A DNA stretch of 64,000 nucleotides from Desulfopila sp. IMCC35008 (GTDB lineage: Bacteria; Desulfobacterota; Desulfobulbia; Desulfobulbales; Desulfocapsaceae): positions 1,090,001-1,154,000 of the forward strand of contig NZ_CP050700.1 in NCBI RefSeq assembly GCF_010646885.2, given 5' to 3'. Numbering within the stretch: position 1 is the first letter of the stretch; each line of letters begins with the position of its first letter. A model generated the notes under the pieces. It made no database searches, had not been told where the DNA came from, and was given only the letters and a program-made list of their open reading frames with translations. This document shows positions 36,763-45,098 of the stretch, piece by piece. The translations under genes were made by a program, and so were the position numbers.

Positions 36763-38244
36763 TTATGCCGGGTAGAGCCTGGCGACGTCCCTGAGCCGTT
36801 CAATTACCTTTTTCCTGCCGATTGCGATAAGAATATCAAACATTGAAGGTCCTGCCAATTGCCCAGTCACCACAGTCCGCATGGCGTTAATGATGATGCC
36901 CGGTTTGATGTCCAGTTCCGTAGCCAGGTCTCGTGCTGCCTGTTCCGCACTTTCAAGGGTGAAGTCATCAAGTTGCTCATAGCGGTCTGCGAGCATCGGT
37001 AGCCATTCTTTCAGGCCGTCATGTTTTAAAACATTTTTCTTGAGGGGCTTCTCTTCTACGGTAAAATCATCACCAAAATAAGCACGTCCCAGGCTGGTAA
37101 AATCCTTTAAGGTATGGAAGCGGTCCCGGATAAGATCGAGGGTGGCCAGGAACCACTCTCTTTTTTCTCCGTTGAAGCTCTCCTGCCATAATCCTTCGGC
37201 TTTCAGTTCCGGCTCAACCAGCTTGGCCAATTCACATATTTCCATGGTTCGCAGGTAGTGTTCATTGATGGAAATGGCCTTGGGGTCGGTAAAGAATTTC
37301 GGGTCGTTTTTCCGGTAATTGAAGATCGAGCTCGATTTGTTGATGCGTTCAAGCGAAAAAGTTTCGATCAGCTCTTCTTTTGAAAAGATCTCCTGGTCGT
37401 TGCCGGGAGCCCAGCCAAGAAGAACCAGAAAATTATTGAAAGCCCAGGGAATAAAACCGCAATCCCGATAGAATTGGACGGCAACAATCTCACCATGACT
37501 CCGTTTGGAGATTTTTGCCTTCTTGGTGTCAAGGGTAAGCGGCATATGAGCAAATATCGGAACCGGCGCCTCAAGAGCCTCGTAAAGTAATATCTGCTTA
37601 AGGGTGTTGGTCATGTGGTCCTGACCGCGGATAACGTGACTGATACGATCCCTGATATCATCGACAACGTTACAGAGTAAATAGAGAGGTTTCCCGTTGG
37701 AGCGGACGATGACAAAATCATCGAGTTCCTTGTAATCAGCTTCAATTCGGCCGAGGATCGAATCGTCGTAACCAAGTCGACCCTCACGTTCCGGGACCTT
37801 GAAGCGGATAACAGACGGGGTTCCTGCGGCCTCCTTGGCTGCAACCTCTTCAGCACTGAGGTTTCTGCAGGTCCGGTCGTATCCCAGACTTTGCTTGGCT
37901 GCCAGGGCTGCTTCCCTTTTGGCGTCGAGTTCTTCCTTGGTGCAAAAACATTTGTAGGCCTTTCCTTCCTGAAGTAATCGTTCGGCTGCTGCCTTATGGT
38001 CGCCATCGAACGTGGTCTGGAAATAGGGGCCTTCGTCGAAATCGATACCCAGCCATTCCAGTCCTTCAATGATACCCTGGATCGATTCGTCGGTTGAGCG
38101 TTCGGTATCGGTGTCTTCAATCCTGAGGATAAGTTTACCGTTGTTTTTCTTGGCAAAGAGCCAGTTGTAAAGAGCAGTTCTGGCCCCTCCGATATGCAGG
38201 TACCCTGTAGGGCTCGGTGGAAAGCGTAATCGTACTTCGGTCAT
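36763..38244 (-). CDS. gltX: Glutamyl-tRNA synthetase
   Basis: This 493-residue class I synthetase charges tRNA-Glu. Motifs: RFPPSPTGYLHIGGARTALYNW (HIGH region), LRIEDTDTERST, and the KMSKS-equivalent KISKRSHGE. The C-terminal helical anticodon-binding domain is intact. A clear ribosome binding site (CAGGAG) precedes the ATG. Because glnS lies next to it, this GltX is likely to be discriminating, that is, specific for tRNA-Glu (inference). Confidence 0.96.
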   Translation of the reverse strand: MTEVRLRFPPSPTGYLHIGGARTALYNWLFAKKNNGKLILRIEDTDTERSTDESIQGIIEGLEWLGIDFDEGPYFQTTFDGDHKAAAERLLQEGKAYKCFCTKEELDAKREAALAAKQSLGYDRTCRNLSAEEVAAKEAAGTPSVIRFKVPEREGRLGYDDSILGRIEADYKELDDFVIVRSNGKPLYLLCNVVDDIRDRISHVIRGQDHMTNTLKQILLYEALEAPVPIFAHMPLTLDTKKAKISKRSHGEIVAVQFYRDCGFIPWAFNNFLVLLGWAPGNDQEIFSKEELIETFSLERINKSSSIFNYRKNDPKFFTDPKAISINEHYLRTMEICELAKLVEPELKAEGLWQESFNGEKREWFLATLDLIRDRFHTLKDFTSLGRAYFGDDFTVEEKPLKKNVLKHDGLKEWLPMLADRYEQLDDFTLESAEQAARDLATELDIKPGIIINAMRTVVTGQLAGPSMFDILIAIGRKKVIERLRDVARLYPA

Positions 38245-38760
38245 TGCAAAGAACTCCTGAGAAAATGTAGTATCAGTGAAAATTGTGGTGTGAAAGTCAT
38301 CTATTTAAAGCGTACAAAAAGTAACCACGAATTGTCTTTTGTACATCTCTCACACCGGCGCAAAGCGCTTTTCTTCCATCTATATTGAGATAATTATGCG
38401 CTACTCCGTGCTAATTAGCTGTTTCTCGGCAGGGTGGTTCTCACCCGGATGTGCATGCTATATATACGCATTAGGATGAATCTTCAATACCATTCCGGGA
38501 AAAGCAGTAAAGGAATTATTCGTTGCAGAAGCCGGTATTCGTAATTGAGTTTATGAAACAGGGCTGTAATTGGCAGAATTTTTGTTGTTCTCTCCTTGGT
38601 AAAGCAGTATATTTTCGAATTTTACATGGAAAGAATGTTCGCCTTTACTAGAGCTTACGTTCGGTATTCGGCAATTTGTGTCGATTATTTTACGAAATAT
38701 GCAAATGTGTGCGTCTTCAGTGCGAATTGCAGTGGTTGGTGCGCCGTTAAAGGAGTGAAA
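38245..38760. other. intergenic region between divergent gltX and serA
   Basis: An inverted repeat GTACAAAA (38312-38319) / TTTTGTAC (38337-38344) with a 17-nt gap lies in the gltX leader. A weak promoter toward serA is at 38585-38613 (TTGTTC, 17 bp, TATATT). No T-box-like structure is recognised. An open frame upstream of serA is discussed under rejected items. Confidence 0.45.
38585..38613 (+). promoter_or_regulatory. candidate serA promoter
   Basis: TTGTTC (38585-38590), a 17-bp spacer and TATATT (38608-38613); the -35 is weak, the -10 good. Confidence 0.35.
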
Positions 38761-40353
38761 ATGAAAGTACTGGTCAGCGATAATTTATCACCTGTAGGAG
38801 TTAAAGTCATGGAGGAAGCGGGGCTGACAGTAGATGTCAATACCGGTCTTCCGCCTGAAGAACTGGCTAAAATTATCGGTAATTATGACGGGCTTGTGAT
38901 CAGGAGTGCCACCAAGGTGACGGAAGAGTTGCTTCAAAACGCCACCAACCTCAAAGTTGTGGGGCGGGCAGGTATCGGGCTTGATAATGTGGACATCCCC
39001 GCTGCCAGTCAGAAGGGTATTGTGGTCATGAACGCTCCTGACGGCAACGCCACAACCACTGCTGAACATGCCATATCCATGATGCTGGCGCTATCCAGGA
39101 ACATTCCGCAGGCAACCGGTTCGATGAAAGCCGGCAAATGGGAAAAGAAAAAATTTATGGGCCGGGAGGTGACAGGTAAGACTCTTGGCATTATTGGTAT
39201 AGGTCGGATTGGTTCTATAGCCGCAAGCAGGGCGCAGGGACTTAAAATGAAGACTATAGCCTTCGACCCGCACATGGTTCCGGAAATGGCCGAGAAAATC
39301 GGGGTCGAACTTGTAGACCTGGAAGAACTGGCGAAGCGATCCGACTACATTACTGTTCATGTTCCTAAAACCAAGGAGACTGCCAACCTGGTTTCCACGG
39401 AGTTTTTCAACAACATGAAACAGGACGGTATGTTTATTGACTGCGCGCGGGGGGGGGTCTGCGACGAGAAGGCGCTCTATGAAGCATTGGCGGCTGGTCA
39501 GATAGGTGGTGCAGCACTCGACGTTTTTGCCGAAGAACCGACAACTCTTGAGAATTGCCCTCTGCTTGGCCTGGATAATTTTATTTGTACGCCGCATCTT
39601 GGAGCCTCGACCAGTGAAGCACAGGAAAATGTAGCACTCATTATCGCCCGGCAGGTCTCAGAATTCCTAAACAGCGGTTCAGTCACCAATGCGGTGAATG
39701 TGCCCTCTGTTTCCAGTGATGTGCTGGCCCAGGTCGGGCCCTATATTACACTGGGTGAGAAACTTGGCTCCCTGCATATGCAGCTATCACAGGGCGGGGT
39801 TCAGGAAGTGAACTTAGAGTACAGTGGCGAACTGGCAGAATTGAATACCAGTCCCATCACGGTCGCTTTTTTGAAAGGATTATTCACTCCGATACTGAAA
39901 GATGCGGTAAATTATGTTAATGCTCCGGTAGTTGCTAAAGACCGCGGTATCCGGGTTGTGGAATCCAAGACTGACAGGTCTGGTGATTTCACCAATACGC
40001 TTTCCATAAGGGTCGTATCAGAAGGAGGGGAGAACGTTCTGGTTGGTACCGTTTTCGGCAGGAATGAACCGCGCCTTGTCAGGTTGAATTCCTTCAGGCT
40101 TGAAGCCTTGCCTACTGGTCCGATGTTGTTGGTCTTTAATAAAAATGTTCCAGGAGCTATCGGTGCGTTGGGCACTACACTCGGCAATGATGATGTCAAT
40201 ATCTCCCGTATGACGGTCGGCCATGAGGAGGAGAGCAATCAAAATATAATCCTGGTCTGTACGGACCAGCTGGTTTCAAAGGAATTGTTGAAGAAAGTGC
40301 TCGACCTCGATCAGGTGAGTGCAGCACAGGTTCTTGATCTTAACGGCGTATAA
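38761..40353 (+). CDS. serA: D-3-phosphoglycerate dehydrogenase
   Basis: This enzyme oxidises 3-phosphoglycerate with NAD in the first step of serine synthesis. The 530-residue long form has a catalytic/NAD domain with GRAGIGLDNVDIPAA, GIIGIGRIGSIAASRA (nucleotide fold), and CTPHLGASTSEAQENVA (catalytic His), then the allosteric substrate-binding domain and a C-terminal ACT domain (GAIGALGTTLGNDDVNISRM) that senses serine. The ATG at 38761 follows AAAGGAG. A run of nine G occurs in the coding sequence at 39449-39457. Confidence 0.97.
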   Translation: MKVLVSDNLSPVGVKVMEEAGLTVDVNTGLPPEELAKIIGNYDGLVIRSATKVTEELLQNATNLKVVGRAGIGLDNVDIPAASQKGIVVMNAPDGNATTTAEHAISMMLALSRNIPQATGSMKAGKWEKKKFMGREVTGKTLGIIGIGRIGSIAASRAQGLKMKTIAFDPHMVPEMAEKIGVELVDLEELAKRSDYITVHVPKTKETANLVSTEFFNNMKQDGMFIDCARGGVCDEKALYEALAAGQIGGAALDVFAEEPTTLENCPLLGLDNFICTPHLGASTSEAQENVALIIARQVSEFLNSGSVTNAVNVPSVSSDVLAQVGPYITLGEKLGSLHMQLSQGGVQEVNLEYSGELAELNTSPITVAFLKGLFTPILKDAVNYVNAPVVAKDRGIRVVESKTDRSGDFTNTLSIRVVSEGGENVLVGTVFGRNEPRLVRLNSFRLEALPTGPMLLVFNKNVPGAIGALGTTLGNDDVNISRMTVGHEEESNQNIILVCTDQLVSKELLKKVLDLDQVSAAQVLDLNGV

Positions 40354-40404
40354 GCATAAGGTCCGGGGCCTTTACAAGTAATTGATTATCTGGAAGGAAT
40401 GATG

Positions 40405-40743
40405 ATGGAAGAAAAGACCCCGGACAAAAATGATGTGAAAACCGGCGATTGCGGCTGCGGCGAAGGTAAAGTCCCGGACAGGGAAGGCAAGTGTGTAATG
40501 CCTGAAGTGACATTTTCCGCATTTATCATGTCGCTCAACACCTCTGCGTTGTATCATCTTGGAGAAATTCAGGATCCGGCGACGGGAAAGAGTGAGGTTA
40601 ATTATGATCTTGCCCGGCATGCGATCGATACTCTTGTCATGTTGCAGGAAAAGACGAAAGGCAATCTCAACCACGAAGAAGAAGAGATGCTCAAAAATAT
40701 CGTCTATGACGTGAAAATTCGTTTCGTAAAAGCAGTAAAATAA
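40405..40743 (+). CDS. DUF1844 protein
   Basis: This 112-residue protein has a Cys-rich N-terminal tail (DCGCGEGKVPDREGKCVMP) and the DUF1844 core FSAFIMSLNTSALYHLGEIQDP with LARHAIDTLVMLQEKTKGNL. The function is unknown. Three ATG codons occur in a row at 40399-40407; the third has the best spacing from GGAAGG. It lies between serA and ispE in an apparent operon. Confidence 0.85.
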   Translation: MEEKTPDKNDVKTGDCGCGEGKVPDREGKCVMPEVTFSAFIMSLNTSALYHLGEIQDPATGKSEVNYDLARHAIDTLVMLQEKTKGNLNHEEEEMLKNIVYDVKIRFVKAVK

Positions 40744-40780
40744 TAATCAGTAGGTTATTGCGACAGCAGGAATAAACGGT

Positions 40781-41704
40781 TTGGACGTTGTTGACGACAA
40801 AGGAGGCCTGACCCTGTGGGCTCCTGCAAAAATTAACCTGAATCTGCATGTGGTCGGTAGAAGGGCGGATGGCTATCATGAGCTGGAAACCTGGATGCAA
40901 AAGCTGGCGCTGTATGATGAGATATGTTTACAGCCGACCACCGCTGCGGGTATTCAACTTGCTTGCTCCACATTAGGAGTCCCTTCGGATCATACCAACC
41001 TGGCCTGGAAGGCTGCTGATGTTTTTCTAAAAAATAGCAGTCGGTTTGGTCACCATGGTATACGTATACACCTCAAGAAGAATATCCCTGCTGCTGCCGG
41101 TCTGGGTGGAGGGTCGAGTGATGCGGGTACTGTCCTGCGTGGGCTGAACAGGCTGTGTGATTTTGAATTCAGTGAGCAGCAGATGGTTGATATGGCGCGT
41201 TCGTTAGGGGCTGATGTGCCTCTGTTTGCCGTGGAACATTCTGCCGTGCTGGCCAGAGGGGTCGGTGACATAATGGAACCGGTACCCTCGTTGGATAATT
41301 ATACCTACATCCTGGTGAATCCGGATTTTGAGGTGTCGACCAAATGGGTTTTTGAAACTTTTGCGTTGACAAGACAAAATGAAAATTCTATATTGGCTGG
41401 TTTTCGGAAAGACGAATCCCCTTCGTTGTCATTAAAAAATATGCATAATGATTTGGAGCGGATTACTTCTGGAAAGTTTCCGGAAATCGAGCAAATGAAG
41501 GGGCGCCTGCTAAAAGCAGGTGCTTCGGCGGCTATGATGTCGGGAAGCGGGCCGACGGTGTTCGGGCTGTTTCCGGATGCGGATTCTGAAGAGATTGATT
41601 TACCGGCTGTAGCAGAAAGCATCCGCCGGGAATACTGTTATAAAGTTTTTGTAGTGCGAGCTAGTGTTGGGGCGTGGCCAAGTGGTGAAGGCACCGGGTT
41701 TTGA
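40781..41704 (+). CDS. ispE: 4-diphosphocytidyl-2-C-methyl-D-erythritol kinase
   Basis: This GHMP kinase of the MEP isoprenoid pathway has APAKINLNLHVVGRRADGYHEL at its start, the ATP loop PAAAGLGGGSSDAGTVLRGL and a C-terminal SGSGPTVFGLF. No ATG is available. Either TTG 40781 (used here) or a CTG at 40814, 7 bp after the strong site AAAGGAGG, could start it; the CTG would give a more family-like N-terminus. Its last 13 codons lie inside the tRNA-Gln gene, and the TGA stop (41702-41704) falls in the anticodon loop, so the C-terminal tail SVGAWPSGEGTGF is encoded by tRNA sequence. Confidence 0.93.
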   Translation: MDVVDDKGGLTLWAPAKINLNLHVVGRRADGYHELETWMQKLALYDEICLQPTTAAGIQLACSTLGVPSDHTNLAWKAADVFLKNSSRFGHHGIRIHLKKNIPAAAGLGGGSSDAGTVLRGLNRLCDFEFSEQQMVDMARSLGADVPLFAVEHSAVLARGVGDIMEPVPSLDNYTYILVNPDFEVSTKWVFETFALTRQNENSILAGFRKDESPSLSLKNMHNDLERITSGKFPEIEQMKGRLLKAGASAAMMSGSGPTVFGLFPDADSEEIDLPAVAESIRREYCYKVFVVRASVGAWPSGEGTGF

Positions 41705-41743
41705 TCCCGGCATGCGGAGGTTCGAATCCTCCCGCCCCAGCCA
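41668..41743 (+). tRNA. tRNA-Gln (TTG anticodon), CCA encoded
   Basis: The cloverleaf is complete: acceptor TGGGGCG (41668-41674) pairs with CGCCCCA (41733-41739), anticodon stem CCGGG/CCCGG encloses the loop TTTTGAT with anticodon TTG, and the T-arm is GGAGG-TTCGAAT-CCTCC (41716-41732). The discriminator is G, followed by encoded CCA (41741-41743). The 5' 37 bases overlap ispE. It lies 46 bp before prs. Confidence 0.96.
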
Positions 41744-41789
41744 ACTCGTATACATAACAGAATGGTTCCTGTAAACGACAGAGAAGATC

Positions 41790-42728
41790 ATGCCAAAAGA
41801 CATCAAGATAGTCACCGGTAATGCCCATCCCTCCATGGCCCGTGACATCGCGCAGCACCTCGGGTTGAGCCTGACAGAATCTGACGTCAGAAAGTTCAGT
41901 GACGGGGAGATTTTTGTTGAAGTTAAGGAAAATGTGAGAGGGGCTGACGTTTTTGTTGTTCAGCCTACCTGCTCGCCCGTCAACGATCACCTGATGGAAC
42001 TCGTTATTATGGTTGATGCACTTCGACGTGCCTCGGCCAGGAGAATTACTGCGGTGGTTCCCTATTACGGATATGCCCGTCAGGATCGGAAAAACGCGCC
42101 GCGTGTACCTATCTCCGCCAAGGTTGTCGCCGAGATGTTTATGGCTGTGGGTGTACGTCGGGTACTCTGCATGGATTTGCATGCAGGGCAGATTCAAGGT
42201 TTTTTCAACATCCCTGTAGACCATCTGTACGCTGCACCGGTAATACTCGATTATATAAAGGATGAGTATTCGGATGTCATCATGGTATCTCCGGATGCAG
42301 GTGGGGTTGAGAGGACCAGAGCCTTTGCCAAGAGATTGAATGTAGGTCTGGCGATCATTGATAAAAGGCGTGACAAGCCAAATGAGTGCGAGGCTATGCA
42401 CGTTATCGGTGATGTTCAGGGCAAAGTGGCCATTCTCATGGACGATATGGTTGATACGGCAGGAACCCTCTGTAGCGGAGCGCAGACCCTGCTTGAAAAT
42501 GGTGCCAAGGAAGTCCATGCCTGCTGTACCCATCCTGTGTTGTCTGGACCTGCTGTGGAAAGGCTTACTAAGTCGGATATAAAATCCCTGGTGGTCACCA
42601 ATTCCATTCCGCTGGGTGCTCAAGCGAGGGATTGTAAAAAAATTAAGGTCCTGTCGGTATCGAAACTGCTGGCAGATGCAATAAATAGAATACACAATGA
42701 AGATTCGGTCAGTTCGCTTTTCGTGTAA
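41790..42728 (+). CDS. prs: Ribose-phosphate pyrophosphokinase
   Basis: This enzyme makes PRPP from ribose 5-phosphate and ATP. The 312-residue product matches class I PRS, with the catalytic flexible loop/ATP region [47 protein letters not shown] and the PRPP loop [12 protein letters not shown]. It follows the tRNA-Gln gene without a terminator, so ispE, tRNA and prs may share one transcript that is processed. Confidence 0.98.
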   Translation: MPKDIKIVTGNAHPSMARDIAQHLGLSLTESDVRKFSDGEIFVEVKENVRGADVFVVQPTCSPVNDHLMELVIMVDALRRASARRITAVVPYYGYARQDRKNAPRVPISAKVVAEMFMAVGVRRVLCMDLHAGQIQGFFNIPVDHLYAAPVILDYIKDEYSDVIMVSPDAGGVERTRAFAKRLNVGLAIIDKRRDKPNECEAMHVIGDVQGKVAILMDDMVDTAGTLCSGAQTLLENGAKEVHACCTHPVLSGPAVERLTKSDIKSLVVTNSIPLGAQARDCKKIKVLSVSKLLADAINRIHNEDSVSSLFV

Positions 42729-42763
42729 GCAGCCAGGCCGGCTTTTTTAATTGAATAAACACG

Positions 42764-42769
42764 TATAAT
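42764..42769 (+). promoter_or_regulatory. candidate -10 box for rplY
   Basis: A perfect TATAAT lies 65 bp before rplY, but no good -35 stands at the right distance. Confidence 0.3.
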
Positions 42770-42833
42770 AGAGATACTCGTCAATCGATCTAATGTTAGT
42801 GAAGGAACTTGATCGGTGTACGAAGGAGGAATT

Positions 42834-43385
42834 ATGCTTCAGGTAGAAATGTCTGCTGGTGTCAGGACAGCAACCGGTAAAGGTCCTATGCGTCAGATGC
42901 GCAGTCAGGGACAGACTCCGGCAGTGGTATACGGTTCAGGTAAGGATGCCCTTGCTCTCACCTTTGAGACCAAGTCGCTCATGACCAACCTGCTTTCAAT
43001 ATACAGACGGAATGCTGTTGTTAAATTGAAAATTGATGATGGTTCTGAGAAGGATGTGGTTGTAAAAGAAGTTCAGACACATCCCGTCACCGACATCCTG
43101 GTGCATGCCGATTTTTGTGAGATAGATTTGGAAAAACCTCAATGCTTTGATGTTCCTGTTTCTTATACAGGCACTGCCAAGGGCGTTGATCTGGGTGGTT
43201 TCCTGAATGTGGCTTCCAATGTTGTGGTTTTGAAAGGTAGGCCTCTCGATATACCAGATGAGTGTACCCTTGATGTGAGCAATCTCGCAATCGGAGAAGA
43301 CCTCACATTTTCTGCTATTACGATTCCAGAATCAGTCGAGATGGTGTCTGGTGCTGATAAAGTCTGCGTAGGTGTAGGCAAGTAA
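42834..43385 (+). CDS. rplY: 50S ribosomal protein L25/Ctc
   Basis: This 183-residue protein is the long (Ctc/TL5) form: an N-terminal L25 domain that binds 5S rRNA (VRTATGKGPMRQMRSQGQTPAVVYG) and a C-terminal TL5 beta domain (CFDVPVSYTGTAKGVDLGG). The ATG at 42834 follows GAAGGAGG at ideal spacing. A strong terminator follows. Confidence 0.95.
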   Translation: MLQVEMSAGVRTATGKGPMRQMRSQGQTPAVVYGSGKDALALTFETKSLMTNLLSIYRRNAVVKLKIDDGSEKDVVVKEVQTHPVTDILVHADFCEIDLEKPQCFDVPVSYTGTAKGVDLGGFLNVASNVVVLKGRPLDIPDECTLDVSNLAIGEDLTFSAITIPESVEMVSGADKVCVGVGK

Positions 43386-43448
43386 AGAGTAGCAGCGGAG
43401 AATAGTTTATCCGGTATTACTGCTTACAAGCTGCCGGAAGACGACTTG

Positions 43449-43483
43449 AAATCCGGAAAGAGATTTTCTCTTTCCGGATTTTG
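43449..43483 (+). terminator. Rho-independent terminator after rplY
   Basis: A perfect 14-bp stem, AAATCCGGAAAGAG (43449-43462) / CTCTTTCCGGATTT (43468-43481), 5-nt loop and short T tail; the A/T ends make it potentially bidirectional. Confidence 0.88.
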
Positions 43484-43564
43484 TATTTAGCGGTGTGGCA
43501 CTGATATGCCACAATCTGTGAAATGGTAACGGCTTACTTCTCGTCATTCGTTGTAAGTTACCAG

Positions 43565-43612
43565 AGTATGTACATACTGCTCAGAATACTGCATTGTAGT
43601 CCTCTACAATGC
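43565..43612. repeat. two adjacent palindromes upstream of pth
   Basis: AGTATGTACATACT (43565-43578) is a perfect 14-bp palindrome. GCATTGTAG (43591-43599) and CTACAATGC (43604-43612) form a perfect 9-bp stem with a 4-nt loop. They lie 45-92 bp before pth and could be an operator or RNA structure. Confidence 0.55.
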
Positions 43613-43656
43613 AAATACCCGTTTTTCAGGGTTTAATAATCCCCTCGTAATGTATT

Positions 43657-44250
43657 ATGCCAGATAGTGACCTGCTTCTGATAGGTCTCGGAAATCCCGG
43701 GGCTAAGTATGATTTTAACCGGCATAACGTTGGATTTCTCATCATTGATGAACTCGCCAGGCGGTGGGGCTTTTCTCTTTCTGCCGGGAAGTGGCAGAGT
43801 CAGTCCTGCCGGGAACGAAAGTGGGGCAGCAGAGTACTGATGGTCAAACCGCAGACATTCATGAATCGCAGTGGCCAGGCTGTTGCCGAATTTGCAAAGT
43901 TTTACAAGATCCCTCTACAGCATATAATCGTGATACATGATGATCTCGATATGCATCCTGGACGATTGAAACTTGTGCAGGGTGGAGGGGCCGGCGGTCA
44001 TAATGGTATTCGTTCCATAACCCAAAGTCTTGGTGGGAACGATTTCTTTCGGTTGAAAATAGGTATCGGGAGGCCCGGTAGGGGTGAGGTGCATCCAGAG
44101 ATCCCCGTTGAGTCTTACGTGCTGTCTAATATGGGGGCTGAGGAACAGGAAATTCTTGAGAGCAGGTTTGACCCCATTGAAGAAGGACTACGGACCTTTA
44201 TAGAGTCTGGAGTCGCCAAGGCGATGTCTCTTATCAACAGTATCAAATAA
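43657..44250 (+). CDS. pth: Peptidyl-tRNA hydrolase
   Basis: This enzyme releases peptide from stalled peptidyl-tRNA. The 197-residue product has IGLGNPGAKYDFNRHNVGF (catalytic His within RHNVG), KPQTFMNRSGQAV, VIHDDLDMHPGRLK and GGGAGGHNGIRSI. The rplY-pth order is common in bacteria. A weak A/T-rich hairpin (44407-44431) follows in the 292-bp gap before carD. Confidence 0.97.
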   Translation: MPDSDLLLIGLGNPGAKYDFNRHNVGFLIIDELARRWGFSLSAGKWQSQSCRERKWGSRVLMVKPQTFMNRSGQAVAEFAKFYKIPLQHIIVIHDDLDMHPGRLKLVQGGGAGGHNGIRSITQSLGGNDFFRLKIGIGRPGRGEVHPEIPVESYVLSNMGAEEQEILESRFDPIEEGLRTFIESGVAKAMSLINSIK

Positions 44251-44542
44251 CCCGTATTTGTAGTAGCTGGGTTGTTCGTTGTCTATTCTCTTTTCTCAAC
44301 GTCGGAAACTCAAAATAGGGTGTAGAATTCTACCTCTCCGACCAACTTACTGTAAAAAGAGGGGCATAGTTGCGTCGAATATGATATATTAATGCTCGGT
44401 TCAAATTCATCTACCTGTTGTCTGTAGATGATTTTACGTTATCCAGAAAATTCTGAAACAGTTCAATGCTGACAGAATTCTTAACAACATGATTTGGAAT
44501 AAGTTTTATATTTACTTATCTTGAATGGTGTTGCTGGTAAAG

Positions 44543-45046
44543 ATGTTTTCCCAAGAGGTGAAAGAAGTGTTTGCTGAAGGTGATATGGCTGTTTATCCAG
44601 CCCATGGAGTTGGTGTTATCAAGGCTATCGAAACGCAAACTGTTGCAGGTGTCGACCACAAGTTTTATGTGCTGGAGATTCTTGAAAACGGTATGACAAT
44701 TATGATCCCCACAGATAGTAGTGAGAATGTGGGCTTGAGGGCCATCGTCTCCAACCGGCAGGTTGATGAAGTTATAGATATCCTTGAGGATCGAACCAGT
44801 GAAATCGGTACCCAGACGTGGAACAGAAGGTACCGGGATTATATGGAGAAAATCAAAACAGGGTCGGTACATGAAGTTGCGGAGGTGTTACGCGATCTTT
44901 TTCTACTGAGTGTCGACAAGGATCTCTCCTACGGTGAGAAAAAGATGCTCGATACCGCCAAGAGTCTTCTTGTAAAAGAACTATCCTTGGCTCAGAAGAT
45001 AGAAGAATCAAAGGTGTCAAGCAGAATTGATACCATATTCGCCTGA
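44543..45046 (+). CDS. CarD-family transcriptional regulator
   Basis: This 167-residue protein binds RNA polymerase. It has an N-terminal RNAP-interaction Tudor-like domain (FAEGDMAVYPAHGVGVIKAIE ... FYVLEILENGMTIMIP) and a helical C-terminal DNA-binding domain (VAEVLRDLFLL...LSYGEKKMLDTAKSLLVKEL). CarD proteins stabilise the open complex, often at rRNA promoters. The ATG at 44543 is preferred over 44525 because it fits the family start. Confidence 0.93.
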   Translation: MFSQEVKEVFAEGDMAVYPAHGVGVIKAIETQTVAGVDHKFYVLEILENGMTIMIPTDSSENVGLRAIVSNRQVDEVIDILEDRTSEIGTQTWNRRYRDYMEKIKTGSVHEVAEVLRDLFLLSVDKDLSYGEKKMLDTAKSLLVKELSLAQKIEESKVSSRIDTIFA

Positions 45047-45098
45047 TGATGAAGGGGCACTGGCCCCAGTCCTCCCAGATGGTAGAGCCGGATGTCGT

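Noticed and set aside
38596..38760. 55-codon in-frame extension upstream of serA
   Set aside because: It lacks a ribosome binding site and is not seen in the SerA family, whereas ATG 38761 follows AAAGGAG and gives the standard N-terminus.
38245..38760. T-box riboswitch for gltX or serA
   Set aside because: No T-box motif (TGGNACCGCG-like) was seen and these are rare in this group.
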